Shown: piece by piece, positions 32,066 through 41,723 of the stretch
How positions within the stretch are numbered: position 1 is the first letter of the stretch
Layout: each line of letters opens with the position of its first letter
Made by a program: the position numbers and the translations under genes
DNA from: Alphaproteobacteria bacterium
GTDB lineage: Bacteria; Pseudomonadota; Alphaproteobacteria; Rhizobiales; Aestuariivirgaceae
Direction: 5' to 3'
Assembly: GCA_024642465.1 (NCBI GenBank)
Contig: JAHEBA010000013.1
Span: 1 to 50,440, forward strand
DNA: 50,440 nt
Notes under the pieces: generated by a model
The model's database searches: none
Told to the model about the DNA's origin: nothing
What the model saw: the letters and a program-made list of their open reading frames with translations, nothing else

Positions 32066-33596
32066 TCAGGCGGCCTGCTGGAAACTGGCAAGCTTCTGCC
32101 GGTAGCTGATGGCTTCGGCGATATTGATGCGGGAGACGGATTCCCTCCCGTCGAGGTCGGTCAGCGTTCGCGCCAGGCGCAACACGCGATGATAGCCGCG
32201 AGCCGAGAGATTAAGCGCGTCAGCGGCCTGACTGAGAAGCGCCAATCCATTCGCGTCCGGCCGGGCAAGCTGTTCCAGTACGGTGCCGTCGAGCTGGGCA
32301 TTGGTGCGCAGTCCATTGAGTCCAAGTTGTGCGAACCGCTCCCGCTGGATGGTGCGAGCAGCCGCCACCCTGGCCGCCACTTCCGCCGAATTTTCCGAGG
32401 GCGGTGGCAAGGTCAGATCGCTGGCGCGCACTGCAGTGAGTTCAATCTGGATGTCAATCCGGTCAAGCAGGGGGCCGGATATCCGGGCCTGATGGTCAGA
32501 CGAGCAACGCGGTCCTCGCCGGCAGACATGGCCCGCTTTACCGCTCATGCCGCACTTGCAGGGGTTCATAGCCGCCACCAGCTGGAACCAGGCCGGGTAA
32601 GTGACATGGTGATTGGCGCGGGCAATCACTGCCTCGCCGGACTCCATCGGCTGGCGCAATGCTTCAAGCGCAGGCGGCTGAAACTCGGGCAGTTCATCGA
32701 GAAACAACACGCCGTTGTGGGCAAGCACCATCTCACCTGGCAGCGCGCGGTGACCGCCCCAACGAGAGCCGCCTGGGATGCGGAGTGATGTGGCGCACGG
32801 AACCGCCGAACCGGCGTCAGTCCCGTCGTGCGCAATTCACCCGCCACCGACGATATCGTTGAAACTTCTAGCATCTCGGCCGCATCCATGGGCGGCAGAA
32901 TGGACGGCATCCGCGAGGCCAGCATTGACTTGCCTGCACTGGGCGGTCCGACCATCAACATGTGACGACCGCCGGCGGCGGCCACCTCAAGGGCACGCTT
33001 GGCAGTTTCCTGACCCTTGACTCCTTGAGATCCGCCAGGGCCACGGACTTTTCGGCAATCTTTGCCTTCGGCCTTGAAAGTACCTGCGTTCCCTTCATGT
33101 GATTGAGCACCTGGATCAGGGGCCGCACCGCGAGGATGTCCAGATCATCCGAGGCCCAGGCAGCTTCCGGCCCGCATTCCTGCGGCCAGATGAGCCCCAT
33201 GTCGCGAGCATTCACCGCCATCGCTGCTGGCAGCACGCCGTTGACAGGCTCCACATTGCCGTCAAGCCACAGCTCACCCGGCACTACGTATCTGCTGGTA
33301 AAATCAGCCGGCAGAAGGCCCATGGCCGCCATCAGACCAATGGCGATGGGCAGATCGTAGTGACTGCGCTCCTTGGGCAGGTCAGCTGGCGCAAGATTGA
33401 CGGTGATCCGTTTGGCGGGCAGTGCAAGGCCCATGGCAGACAGCGCCGCCCTCACGCGTTCCTTGCTCTCGGCCACAGCCTTGTCGCCAAGACCCACAAT
33501 GGAAAATGCCACGACGCCCGAGGCCATGTGAACCTGAACGTCGACCGGCACCGCTTCCATGCCCTTGAAGGCCACTGTGGCCACGCGCGACACCAT
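32066..33596 (-). pseudogene. YifB/ComM-family Mg-chelatase-like AAA+ ATPase, broken by two frameshifts
   Basis: The full family sequence is present but spread over three frames. The N-terminal part (33596 to about 33022) is the ChlI-like domain, from MVSRVATVAFKGMEAVPVDV to KIAEKSVALADLK. One base appears missing at 33021/33022, where the expected DVKGQ motif becomes out of frame. The middle part contains Walker A GPPSAGKSMLAS and HHSASQAALVG. A second base is missing in a G-run (32757-32760), where GGGHRALPGEMVLAHNG would be expected. The last part (to 32066) has LFLDELPEF, MNPCKCG and LLDRIDIQIEL. Relatives promote branch migration during natural transformation. As written it cannot make a full protein; either it is a young pseudogene or the sequence has two errors. 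Confidence 0.88.
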
Positions 33597-33682
33597 GCGC
33601 CCACCTCCCGAGATGACTTATGGTCATCTTGCAGAAAACGGACTCTACGTCAAGAACATTAAGAGAACAGTCAGACAGCGGA

Positions 33683-34624
33683 TCAACGGCGCCGGACTTC
33701 AATGGCGTCCCAAGTGAGCGCGGCGATGTCGGCACCGCCGAACCTCTTTACTTCGCGGATGCCGGTAGGCGACGTGACGTTGATCTCGGTCATATAGCCG
33801 CCAATCACGTCGATGCCGACAAAAATCAACCCGCGGCGCTTCAAGTCAGGACCAATGACTGCGCAGATCTCGCGTTCACGATCGGTCAGTTCCGCTGGTT
33901 CGGGCTTGCCGCCGACGTGCATGTTTGACCGAGTTTCGCCCACGGCCGGCACGCGGTTGATGGCGCCCACGGGTTCGCCGTCGACGAGGATGATGCGCTT
34001 GTCGCCCTTCTTGACCTCAGGCAGATACTTCTGGGCAATGAAAGGTTCCCGGAACGACTGGGTGAACAGCTCCATCAACGAGGCAAAGTTTTCATCGCCA
34101 TGGGCGAGGCGGAAAACGCCTGCACCGCCATTGCCATAGAGTGGCTTCAGGATGATGTCGCCGTGCTCGGCTCGGAACTGCGCAAGCCGGACCGGATCGC
34201 GCGAGATCAGGGTCGGCGGCATGAAGTCGGTGTGCTGGAGAACATACAGTTTTTCGGGTGCATTGCGGACCTCGGCCGGGTCGTTGACCACCAGCGTCTT
34301 CGGATGGATCGCTTCCAGCATATGGGTATAGGTGATGTAGTTCATGTCAAACGGCGGGTCCTGCCGCATCAGCACCACATCGCAGTTGCCAAGATCCTCT
34401 ATCCGTTCCTGCGAGGCCTCGAAATGTCTACCGATCTCGTCGCGAACCTGCATTTCGCGGCCGGTTGCGGAGAGATTTCCGTCGCGCAGGGCCAGCGTAT
34501 CCGGGTGATAGACGAACAGGCTGTGGCCGCGCCGCTGGGCCTCCAGCATCAGGGCGAAAGTGGAATCGCCGCGAATGTCGATACGTTCGATGGGATCCAT
34601 CTGGACCGCGACCTTGAGAGCCAT
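33683..34624 (-). CDS. gshB: Glutathione synthetase
   Basis: A 313-residue ATP-grasp enzyme that joins gamma-glutamylcysteine and glycine. The start [15 protein letters not shown] has GGAG ten bases upstream of the ATG at 34624. The substrate region [16 protein letters not shown], the ATP-grasp part [16 protein letters not shown] and the metal-binding [19 protein letters not shown] are all clear. It is cytosolic. It lies 20 bases after yraN in the order rsmI-yraN-gshB, which is conserved in Hyphomicrobiales, and is followed by the broken yifB gene. Confidence 0.97.
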   Translation of the reverse strand: MALKVAVQMDPIERIDIRGDSTFALMLEAQRRGHSLFVYHPDTLALRDGNLSATGREMQVRDEIGRHFEASQERIEDLGNCDVVLMRQDPPFDMNYITYTHMLEAIHPKTLVVNDPAEVRNAPEKLYVLQHTDFMPPTLISRDPVRLAQFRAEHGDIILKPLYGNGGAGVFRLAHGDENFASLMELFTQSFREPFIAQKYLPEVKKGDKRIILVDGEPVGAINRVPAVGETRSNMHVGGKPEPAELTDREREICAVIGPDLKRRGLIFVGIDVIGGYMTEINVTSPTGIREVKRFGGADIAALTWDAIEVRRR

Positions 34625-34644
34625 GGGCAGGAAACTCCGGTTGT

Positions 34645-35028
34645 CTATTGATCGTCCGATGCAAAGGCGTTGGGCAGGTGTTGCGGCCACTGGTAGGGCG
34701 TGACCAGCACGATGTCAAAGCGGCAATCGCAACCATTGGTGCCGGGGTTTGCAGCCAGCCAGTGATGCGCCGCGGAGACAATGCGCCGGCGCTGGCGGAT
34801 CGAGACCGATTCTAGGGCTTCCTCCGCTGAAGACCGGGTCTTCACCTCCACGAACGCGATAGCGTCACCGCGCCGGATCACGAGGTCGATCTCACCTGCC
34901 GGAGACTTCCAGCGGCGGTCCAGAATCCTGTATCCCTTGAGCCTGAGCATCATGGCAGCGCGGGCTTCGGCAAGGTGACCCCGGCGCTCGACCTGCTGGC
35001 GATCACTGGCGTGCCGCAACCGGTTCAA
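34645..35028 (-). CDS. YraN/UPF0102 family nuclease-like protein
   Basis: A 127-residue protein of the UPF0102 family. The restriction-endonuclease-like core is visible: [21 protein letters not shown] (about residues 45-65) carries the Asp and the Glu-x-Lys of the PD-(D/E)xK fold. Its biological role is poorly known. It overlaps the rsmI stop by four bases (ATGA) and is probably translationally coupled to it. Confidence 0.92.
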   Translation of the reverse strand: MNRLRHASDRQQVERRGHLAEARAAMMLRLKGYRILDRRWKSPAGEIDLVIRRGDAIAFVEVKTRSSAEEALESVSIRQRRRIVSAAHHWLAANPGTNGCDCRFDIVLVTPYQWPQHLPNAFASDDQ

Positions 35029-35924
35029 TGCCCAGCCCCCTTCAGTTTCATTGCCAATTCATAGATGTAGGCGCGCGGCAGACCGGTCTCGCGCGCTGCC
35101 ATCGCTGCAGCCTTGCTGGCAGAATGGTCCTCAAGGAGATCCCGCAGGCGTCCCTCGATGGCGGCTTCATCGTCTGATGCGGACTCCACTGGCGGCCCCA
35201 CCAGCAACGTGATCTCACCCTTGACCTTGCCACCGGCGGCCAGCGATTCGGCCAATTCGTCCGCCGTGCCGCGCAACACCTCCTGGTGAAGCTTGGTCAG
35301 TTCCCGGGCCACCGCAACCTGCCGTCCAGCCAGCACCGATGCAATGTCGTGCAGGCTGGCTGCCAGTCGCGGTGCAGTTTCGAAGAAGATCAGGGTTGCC
35401 GGGACGTTTGCCAGTTCCCGCAGCGTGGTGAGCCGCTGGCCCTGCTTGTGTGGCAGAAAGCCCGCGAACAGAAACCGGTCGGTTGGAAGTCCCGACAGCG
35501 CAAGGGCCGTTACCGGCGCCGTGGGACCCGGTATGACGTCAACGGGGATTTCCCTGTCGATGCAGTCCCTTACCAGCTTGAAGCCCGGATCCGAGATGGC
35601 GGGCATGCCGGCGTCAGATACCAGTGCGACAGACTCGCCCGCCGCCAGGCCATCCAGAATGGCAGGGCGGACACGAGCGGCATTGTGGTCGTGGTAAGGC
35701 CGTAATCGTGTGGAAATGGAGTAGCGCTGCATGAGGCGGCTGGTTACCCTCGTATCCTCGCAAAGGACGGTGGTCGCAGCTGCCAATACACTCAAGGCCC
35801 TCAGCGAAATGTCACCGAGATTGCCGAGCGGCGTGGCGACAAGATGCAGGCCGGGGGCTAGGGGCGGCGCTTCAAAGGCATGTCCATTAATGGTGTAAGC
35901 GGGCCGTGGCCGGTTGATTGACAT
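35025..35924 (-). CDS. rsmI: 16S rRNA (cytidine(1402)-2'-O)-methyltransferase
   Basis: A 299-residue SAM-dependent methyltransferase of the tetrapyrrole-methylase fold. It methylates the ribose of C1402 in the decoding centre. The signature GLHLVATPLGNLGDISLRAL lies at about residues 24-43, and SDAGMPAISDPGFKLV and IPGPTAPVTALALSGL follow. It is divergent from the lpoA-like lipoprotein gene at 36043, a conserved neighbour in alphaproteobacteria, and is the first gene of the rsmI-yraN-gshB set. Confidence 0.96.
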   Translation of the reverse strand: MSINRPRPAYTINGHAFEAPPLAPGLHLVATPLGNLGDISLRALSVLAAATTVLCEDTRVTSRLMQRYSISTRLRPYHDHNAARVRPAILDGLAAGESVALVSDAGMPAISDPGFKLVRDCIDREIPVDVIPGPTAPVTALALSGLPTDRFLFAGFLPHKQGQRLTTLRELANVPATLIFFETAPRLAASLHDIASVLAGRQVAVARELTKLHQEVLRGTADELAESLAAGGKVKGEITLLVGPPVESASDDEAAIEGRLRDLLEDHSASKAAAMAARETGLPRAYIYELAMKLKGAGH

Positions 35925-36042
35925 TTGAGATTTGCGGAGCGGAGCGTTTGAAACACGTGGCGAATGCGGTTAAAGGAGGCTCGAGGAGATGGACTCGGCA
36001 TGCGCAAGCACTGTCTGACTCCATGAACATGCGGGGGGCATC

Positions 36043-37269
36043 ATGAACCTCAACCCGAAGCTGTGCAACCTGATCGCGACGGCCATCCGGGCGATTGCCG
36101 TGCTGATGCTTGCGGTCATGCTGCAGGCCTGCTCGACGGGCGGCGTCAACATGGGCGGCCTGTTCAGCGACGACAAAACGGCTGCAGGCACCGATACTCA
36201 GCAATCGCAGCAGTCCGCACTTCCACCAGCGTCGGCGGGCCCGGTAAAGGTTGCGTTGCTGCTTCCGCTCTCGGCCCAGGGACAGACAGCCGTTATCGGC
36301 AAGGCGCTGAAGAACGCCGCCGAGGCTGCACTGCTCGACTCCGGAAGCCAGAACATCCAGCTGATCACCAAGGACACTTTGGGCAATGCAGACGGTGCGC
36401 GTACTGCTGCGAACGCTGCACTGAACGATGGCGCGTCTTTGATACTCGGACCATTGCTGTCATCCGAGGTACAGGCCATCGCACCAATTGCCAGGCAACG
36501 GGGCGTCCCGGTCATCGCCTTTTCGTCCGTTGCCAGCGTAGCGGGCAACGGCGTTTACCTGATGAGCTTCCTGCCCAGTGAAGAGGTTGCCAACCTTGTC
36601 CGCTATGCCAGTCAGCAGGGCATCCGGAACCTCGCAGCCATGGTGCCGCAAAACGCCTATGGCAGCGCAGCCGAACAGGCGCTGAATGAAGCTGCCGGAC
36701 GCCACGGCGTCCAGGTGGTTGCCATGGACCGCTATCCGCGCAATGCGGGAGGAGCGACTTCAGTTGCCCAGGCCGTGGCCGGCAAGGTCTCCAACCCGAC
36801 CAACAACATCCAGGGCCTTTTCCTGCCCGAAGGCGGCGAAATGCTGGCAGCGGCGGCGAACGGTCTTGCCAATTCCGGCCTTTCGGCAGGCCGAGTCAGG
36901 ATGCTGGGCACCGGCTTGTGGGACGAGCGGTCGACCTCTTCCATCGCGCTGATCAATGGTGGCTGGTACGCAGGCGTTTCGCCCGGGCTTGTCGAACGTT
37001 TCGATTCCCGCTACCGCCAGGCTTACGGCAACTCTCCGCCGCGTATCGCCAGCCTTGCCTATGATGCGGTGAGCCTAGCCGTGATTGCAGGCCGCAACGC
37101 ACCGGGGGGGCGGATAGCCACCACGGCCATTACCAATCCGGAAGGCTTCAGAGGGGTGAACGGGCTGTTCCGCTTCCGTCAGTCGGGCCTGATCGAACGC
37201 GGGCTCTCCATTCTCGAGGTCACGCCAACGGGGCCGCGCGAGGTGTCGCCGGCGCCGCAGCGTTTCTAG
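36043..37269 (+). CDS. Lipoprotein with periplasmic-binding fold, LpoA-like penicillin-binding protein activator
   Basis: A 408-residue predicted lipoprotein. The N-terminal signal (about 10-29) ends in the lipobox LQAC with Cys30, followed by STGG. The rest (about 65-395) is a Peripla_BP_6-type domain, with KVALLLPLSAQGQTAVIGKA and LILGPLLSSEVQAIAPIA. It resembles the C-terminal domain of LpoA, the outer-membrane activator of PBP1A, but lacks the TPR-like N-terminal half of the E. coli protein. A role in peptidoglycan synthesis is therefore inferred. A GGGGGG stretch lies just upstream of the ATG. Its 3' end overlaps the convergent hemW gene by 50 bases. Confidence 0.88.
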   Translation: MNLNPKLCNLIATAIRAIAVLMLAVMLQACSTGGVNMGGLFSDDKTAAGTDTQQSQQSALPPASAGPVKVALLLPLSAQGQTAVIGKALKNAAEAALLDSGSQNIQLITKDTLGNADGARTAANAALNDGASLILGPLLSSEVQAIAPIARQRGVPVIAFSSVASVAGNGVYLMSFLPSEEVANLVRYASQQGIRNLAAMVPQNAYGSAAEQALNEAAGRHGVQVVAMDRYPRNAGGATSVAQAVAGKVSNPTNNIQGLFLPEGGEMLAAAANGLANSGLSAGRVRMLGTGLWDERSTSSIALINGGWYAGVSPGLVERFDSRYRQAYGNSPPRIASLAYDAVSLAVIAGRNAPGGRIATTAITNPEGFRGVNGLFRFRQSGLIERGLSILEVTPTGPREVSPAPQRF

Positions 37270-38440
37270 TCAACGCATCGAGCGCAATTCGCTCGATCAC
37301 TGCATTCAAAACCTGGCGTCCGGCGGGCGTGGCGATGATCCTGCCGCCCGGCTCGCCTTCGATATGGATGAAGCCGCCTGCCTCAAGATCGGCGAGAGGC
37401 CGCATGTCGAGGGCTGCTCCGGCAAGGGCTTCCAGTTTCGGCACCGACAAGCCCTCCGATGTACGCAAGCCCATGAGCAGGCATTCGACGGCTGCATCAG
37501 CCGGACTGATTTCTTCATGCTCAATGATGCCGTTACCCTGTGAGCGCACCATCGACAGCCATGTCTCCGGGTGCCGTTCAGTCGCAATGGCCGTTCGTGA
37601 AGTCCACTTCCCGACAAGTCTCGCATGGGCGCCCGGACCAACGCCGGCATACTCGCCATAGCGCCAGTACAGCATGTTGTGACGACACTCGTTTCCCGCA
37701 CATGCATGGTTGGAGACTTCATAGGCGGCAAGTCCGGCTGCCCCGGTCATCTCCTGGGTAATCTCGTAAAGCTCTGCGCCAGTGTCCTCGCCGGGCACTT
37801 GCAAAGACCCTGCCTCGTGCAGGTCAAAGAATCTTGTGCCTGGTTCGATGATCAGCTGATACAGCGACATGTGCCCGTCCTGCTCGGCCAGCGCGGCGCC
37901 GAGTTCCTGCTGCCAACCTGCAGGGGTCTGGCCAGGCCGGGCGTAGATAAGGTCAAACGAGGTTCGCGGAAAAACCCGCCTGGCTAGCCTGAATGCCTCC
38001 AGCGCCTCTTGTGCGGAATGCTGCCGGCCGAGAGCCTTCAGATCACCATCATTCAGGGCCTGAACACCGACCGACACGCGGTTGACGCCCGCGGCCCGAT
38101 AGCCGCGGAAATTCGATGCCTCGACGCTGGTCGGATTGGCTTCCAGGGTAATCTCGACATCCGGGTGACAGGTCCACAACTGCGCCACCTTGTCGATCAC
38201 CAAGGCAACTGCAGCGGGCGGCATCAGGGACGGTGTGCCGCCTCCGAAGAAAATGCTGGTGACCTGGCGGCCCGGCGTGTGGGCCGCAAACCATTCGAGT
38301 TCGCGCGCCAATGCTTCGGCGAAAGCCGTTTCATCGACATCGTGATGGCGGACATGGGAGTTGAAATCGCAATACGGGCACTTGGCCTTGCAGAAAGGCC
38401 AGTGCACGTAAACACCGAATGCATTGTCTTCGGTTTGCAT
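37220..38440 (-). CDS. hemW: Radical-SAM protein HemW (coproporphyrinogen III oxidase-like)
   Basis: A 406-residue protein. The radical-SAM cluster motif is Cys17-x3-Cys21-x2-Cys24 in PFCKAKCPYCDFN. The sequence IFFGGGTPSLMPP and the C-terminal HemN_C domain (about 310-390) are typical. HemW is thought to deliver heme rather than oxidise coproporphyrinogen; true HemN has an extra N-terminal segment that is absent here. It starts nine bases after rdgB. Its last 50 bases overlap the convergent lipoprotein gene. Confidence 0.94.
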   Translation of the reverse strand: MQTEDNAFGVYVHWPFCKAKCPYCDFNSHVRHHDVDETAFAEALARELEWFAAHTPGRQVTSIFFGGGTPSLMPPAAVALVIDKVAQLWTCHPDVEITLEANPTSVEASNFRGYRAAGVNRVSVGVQALNDGDLKALGRQHSAQEALEAFRLARRVFPRTSFDLIYARPGQTPAGWQQELGAALAEQDGHMSLYQLIIEPGTRFFDLHEAGSLQVPGEDTGAELYEITQEMTGAAGLAAYEVSNHACAGNECRHNMLYWRYGEYAGVGPGAHARLVGKWTSRTAIATERHPETWLSMVRSQGNGIIEHEEISPADAAVECLLMGLRTSEGLSVPKLEALAGAALDMRPLADLEAGGFIHIEGEPGGRIIATPAGRQVLNAVIERIALDALTRNAAAPATPRAAPLA

Positions 38441-38449
38441 GTTGAGTGC

Positions 38450-39070
38450 CTAGCTGGCAGCGCCTTTCAACGCGGCCACGAGTTGTGCGAATGCCCGCGC
38501 GCGATGCGACATGGCATGCTTGGCGGCAGGGTCCATCTCGCCGAACGTGATGCCGTACCCTTCAGGCTGGAACACCGGATCATAGCCGAAACCGTGGCCT
38601 CCCCGCGGAGGCCAGACCAGCACCCCGTGCACTTCGCCGCGATACACTTTCGAAGGATGACCGGGAATGGCAAGGCAAAGGGCGCAGACAAAATGCGCCT
38701 TTCGCTGATCCGGCGATAATGCGTACCGGTCGCGCAGTTCGTGCTCGACCTTCTGCATCGCCGTGGTGAAGTTCTTGTCCGGACCGGCCCAGCGGGCCGA
38801 ATAGATGCCCGGTGCGCCACCCAGCGCATCGACGCAAAGTCCTGAATCGTCGGAAAGCGCCGCCAGACCAGAGGCAACGGAAGCCGCCTCAGCCTTCAAC
38901 CGCGCATTGCCCTCGAATGAATCCTCATTCTCTTCCGGCTCCGGCAAGTCAAGTTCGCCGGCAGACACCGCCTCGATTCCAAGCGGTCTTAGCAGGTCGC
39001 CAATCTCGCGAACCTTGCCCGGGTTGTGGCTTGCAACCACAAGCTTGTTGTCTGGCAGCTCGATTGCCAT
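38450..39070 (-). CDS. rdgB: Non-canonical purine NTP pyrophosphatase RdgB/HAM1
   Basis: A 206-residue Ham1-family enzyme that hydrolyses dITP, ITP and XTP to monophosphates, keeping inosine and xanthosine out of DNA and RNA. Motifs: [15 protein letters not shown] near the N-terminus, [15 protein letters not shown] at about residues 70-84, [20 protein letters not shown] and SHRARAF near the C-terminus. Its start ATG overlaps the rph stop as TGATG, so the two are probably coupled. hemW follows nine bases downstream. Confidence 0.96.
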   Translation of the reverse strand: MAIELPDNKLVVASHNPGKVREIGDLLRPLGIEAVSAGELDLPEPEENEDSFEGNARLKAEAASVASGLAALSDDSGLCVDALGGAPGIYSARWAGPDKNFTTAMQKVEHELRDRYALSPDQRKAHFVCALCLAIPGHPSKVYRGEVHGVLVWPPRGGHGFGYDPVFQPEGYGITFGEMDPAAKHAMSHRARAFAQLVAALKGAAS

Positions 39071-39783
39071 CAGCTGACAGCGGCCTTCTGAAGCGTAACA
39101 AGTTCACCGATACCGGCCTTTGCGAGGCCCAGCAGCTGCAGCAGTTCCTGTTCGCTGAACGGCGTACCTTCGGCTGTTCCCTGAACTTCAACCAGCCCAC
39201 CAGATCCGGTCATTACAAAATTCGCGTCCGTCTCAGCCGAGGAATCCTCGTCATAGTCGAGATCCGCCACGGCGACGCCCTTATAGATCCCGCACGACAG
39301 GGCCGCGACGTGATCAGTAAGCGGCGTCTCTGCGAGCGATCCGTCTGCCAGCAGCCTGGCGATACAGTCATGCAGGGCCACCCATGCCCCGGTGATCGAG
39401 GCGGTGCGGGTGCCGCCATCTGCCTGGATGACATCGCAGTCCACCGTAATCTGACGTTCGCCAAGCTTTTCCATGTCGACCACAGCGCGAAGGGAGCGGC
39501 CGATAAGCCGCTGGATTTCCAGCGTACGGCCGGACTGCTTGCCGGCGGTCGACTCGCGGCGCATGCGCGAACCGGTCGAGCGCGGCAGCATGCCGTATTC
39601 AGCCGTCACCCAGCCCTTGCCACCCCCGCGCAACCATGGCGGCACACGGTCTTCGAGGCTTGCCGTGCACAATACGTGGGTGTTGCCGAAGTTCACGAGG
39701 CAAGAGCCTTCAGCATGCATCGACACATTCCGTTCCAGGGTAACCCGGCGCATTTCATCAGGCTTGCGGCCAGAGGGTCTCAT
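39070..39783 (-). CDS. rph: Ribonuclease PH
   Basis: A 237-residue phosphorolytic exoribonuclease that trims tRNA 3' ends. The N-terminus [17 protein letters not shown] is canonical. [20 protein letters not shown] and the C-terminal half with [19 protein letters not shown] are present. A TTG at 39792 would add three residues; the ATG at 39783 gives the usual start. It is divergent from hrcA, and its stop overlaps the rdgB start. Confidence 0.97.
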   Translation of the reverse strand: MRPSGRKPDEMRRVTLERNVSMHAEGSCLVNFGNTHVLCTASLEDRVPPWLRGGGKGWVTAEYGMLPRSTGSRMRRESTAGKQSGRTLEIQRLIGRSLRAVVDMEKLGERQITVDCDVIQADGGTRTASITGAWVALHDCIARLLADGSLAETPLTDHVAALSCGIYKGVAVADLDYDEDSSAETDANFVMTGSGGLVEVQGTAEGTPFSEQELLQLLGLAKAGIGELVTLQKAAVS

Positions 39784-39935
39784 GTGGGCCAACTTTCATT
39801 GCAAAAAGGTCAGTTCAACTATTAGGTCCGTGGTGTACCGCCCGCACGGATCGAGTGCAATCGGCGAGCGCGGCGATTGACGCTGCCAATGGCCGCACCT
39901 AGATTCGTGTCCGCAACCTGAATACACGAGGCCTC

Positions 39936-41009
39936 ATGAAAGCGATTGATGATTGCCTGACAGAATTGTCCGTTCTGGACAAACGCTCGCGCGACATTTT
40001 CCGCCGCCTGGTCGAAACGTTCCTTGAAACCGGTGGACCTGTCGGCTCGCGGACGATTTCCAGGAATCTGCCCATCGGCCTGTCACCAGCGTCGATCCGC
40101 AACATCATGTCCGATCTCGAAGAAGCCGGTCTCATTTATGCCCCGCACACCAGCGCCGGACGGTTGCCCACCGAGACCGGATTGCGGTTCTTCGTCGATG
40201 CCCTGATGGAAGTGGGCCGGCTTACCCATGAAGAGCGCGCCCAGATCGATGCCCAGATTGCCGGGCTCAACCGTGACAGGACAACCGACGACATCCTGTC
40301 CGATGCCACCAACATGCTGTCCGGTCTGTCACGCTGTGCCGGACTGGTGCTCACATCGAAGGCAAATGCCCGGCTGCGTCATATCGAGTTTGTCAGCATC
40401 AACCCGTCCAAGGCGCTGGTTGTCATGGTGAGCGAGGATGGCAGCGTAGAAAACCGGACCTTCGAAATTCCACGCGGCCTTCCGGCTTCTACGCTCACCG
40501 AGGTCAGCAATTACCTGAACAGCCGGTGCCGGGGCCTGACGCTTGCCGAACTGCGCGAACAACTTGGCAGCCAGGTGGATACCGTCAAGCAGGAGCTGGA
40601 CTCGCTTGCGTCCCGGGTCATCGAGGCCGGTCTGGCAGCCTGGTCGGACGACGACGGCGATGGCAAGCGCTCACTGATCGTTCGCGGCCGTTCGCACCTC
40701 ATCGACGATACGACGCACGCCGAAGATATTGATCGCATACGGCGGCTCTTTGACGACCTTGAAACCAAGAAGGACGTGATGAACCTGCTCGGTCTCGCCG
40801 AAAGCGGCGAAGGGGTACGGATTTTCATCGGTGCGGAGACCAAACTGTTTTCCATGTCTGGCTCATCGCTCGTCGTGGCGCCTTACAGCGATGCCAAGAA
40901 CAACATCGTCGGCGTGCTCGGCGTGGTCGGTCCTACGCGGCTCAATTACTCGCGCATTGTTCCGATGGTCGATTACACGGCTCAGGCAATAGGCCGTTTG
41001 ATCTCTTGA
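39936..41009 (+). CDS. hrcA: Heat-inducible transcription repressor HrcA
   Basis: A 357-residue repressor of heat-shock genes that binds CIRCE operators. The N-terminal winged helix contains LDKRSRDIFRRLVETFLET and GPVGSRTISRNLPIGLSPAS (about residues 13-51). The GAF-like middle and the C-terminal domain, with FIGAETKLFSMSGSSLVVAP, follow. It is upstream of grpE by 72 bases and divergent from rph. I find no CIRCE sequence next to hrcA, grpE, dnaK or dnaJ here, so its operator, probably before groESL, lies outside the window. Confidence 0.96.
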   Translation: MKAIDDCLTELSVLDKRSRDIFRRLVETFLETGGPVGSRTISRNLPIGLSPASIRNIMSDLEEAGLIYAPHTSAGRLPTETGLRFFVDALMEVGRLTHEERAQIDAQIAGLNRDRTTDDILSDATNMLSGLSRCAGLVLTSKANARLRHIEFVSINPSKALVVMVSEDGSVENRTFEIPRGLPASTLTEVSNYLNSRCRGLTLAELREQLGSQVDTVKQELDSLASRVIEAGLAAWSDDDGDGKRSLIVRGRSHLIDDTTHAEDIDRIRRLFDDLETKKDVMNLLGLAESGEGVRIFIGAETKLFSMSGSSLVVAPYSDAKNNIVGVLGVVGPTRLNYSRIVPMVDYTAQAIGRLIS

Positions 41010-41081
41010 TATTTCGGCGCAGAACGATGATATGCGGGGAATCCAAATGAAACCGACAAGATTTTTTGCGGATGCGGGACC

Positions 41082-41702
41082 ATGACCGACACCAAAAGCG
41101 ATTCCGAAGGCAAGCACGCCGAAACCGTTGAAGAGATACAGGACGCGGCTTCTGCCGGCACCGATGACGATGATGCAGTTGAAGGCGCACGCGCTCCGGA
41201 ATCCGAGGCCGGCCCGGATCAAATGGAGATCCTGCGCGAGGAGAACGCAGCGCTCAAGGACAAGGTGCTGCGGGCGATGGCAGACACGGAAAACCTGCGC
41301 AAGCGGGCCGAACGGGAAAAGGCCGAAGCCACACTGTACGCAGCCACAAATTTTGCGCGCGATCTGCTGTCGGTGAGTGACAGCCTTTCGAAGGCGCTGG
41401 AAATGATGGACGCAGATGCACGCTCCAAGGCAGACGACGCCACCCGCAATCTGGTCGAGGGCATCGAGCTGACCCGCCGTGAGCTCCTCAATTCGTTTCA
41501 GAAGCACGGTATTGTGGAACTTGACCCAAAGGACGAGAAGTTCGACCCCAACTTCCACCAGGCCATGTTCGAAGTACCCGGGTCCGGCAAGCCGAACGGG
41601 ACGGTCGTGCAGGTTGTTCAGACCGGCTACAAGATCGGCGAGCGGGTGCTTCGTCCGGCATTGGTCGGTGTGGCGAAAGACTCGGCAGAAAAAAAGTCCT
41701 GA
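41082..41702 (+). CDS. grpE: Nucleotide exchange factor GrpE
   Basis: A 206-residue co-chaperone that drives ADP release from DnaK. An acidic N-terminal tail (about 1-45) is followed by a long coiled coil with ENAALKDKVLRAMADTENLR (about 51-70), and a C-terminal beta domain with NFHQAMFEVPGSGKPNGTVV. GCGGGA lies four bases before the ATG. It follows hrcA on the same strand and is convergent with alkB, with 21 bases between the stop codons. Confidence 0.96.
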   Translation: MTDTKSDSEGKHAETVEEIQDAASAGTDDDDAVEGARAPESEAGPDQMEILREENAALKDKVLRAMADTENLRKRAEREKAEATLYAATNFARDLLSVSDSLSKALEMMDADARSKADDATRNLVEGIELTRRELLNSFQKHGIVELDPKDEKFDPNFHQAMFEVPGSGKPNGTVVQVVQTGYKIGERVLRPALVGVAKDSAEKKS

Positions 41703-41723
41703 CCGGCGACCAGCCGCCAGAAA

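Noticed and set aside
32757..33022. Programmed ribosomal frameshifting in yifB
   Set aside because: Two separate shifts would be needed, neither site has a slippery heptamer, and I know of no frameshifting in this family.
39793..39935. A CAATCG/CGATTG inverted repeat (39858-39879) between rph and hrcA as a CIRCE element
   Set aside because: CIRCE is TTAGCACTC-N9-GAGTGCTAA. The arms here are only six bases and do not match, so I treat it as chance.
41003..41040. A CTTG near the hrcA stop as a heat-shock promoter for grpE
   Set aside because: At a spacing of 17-18 bases there is no CYTATNT-like -10 sequence, unlike the site before dnaK.
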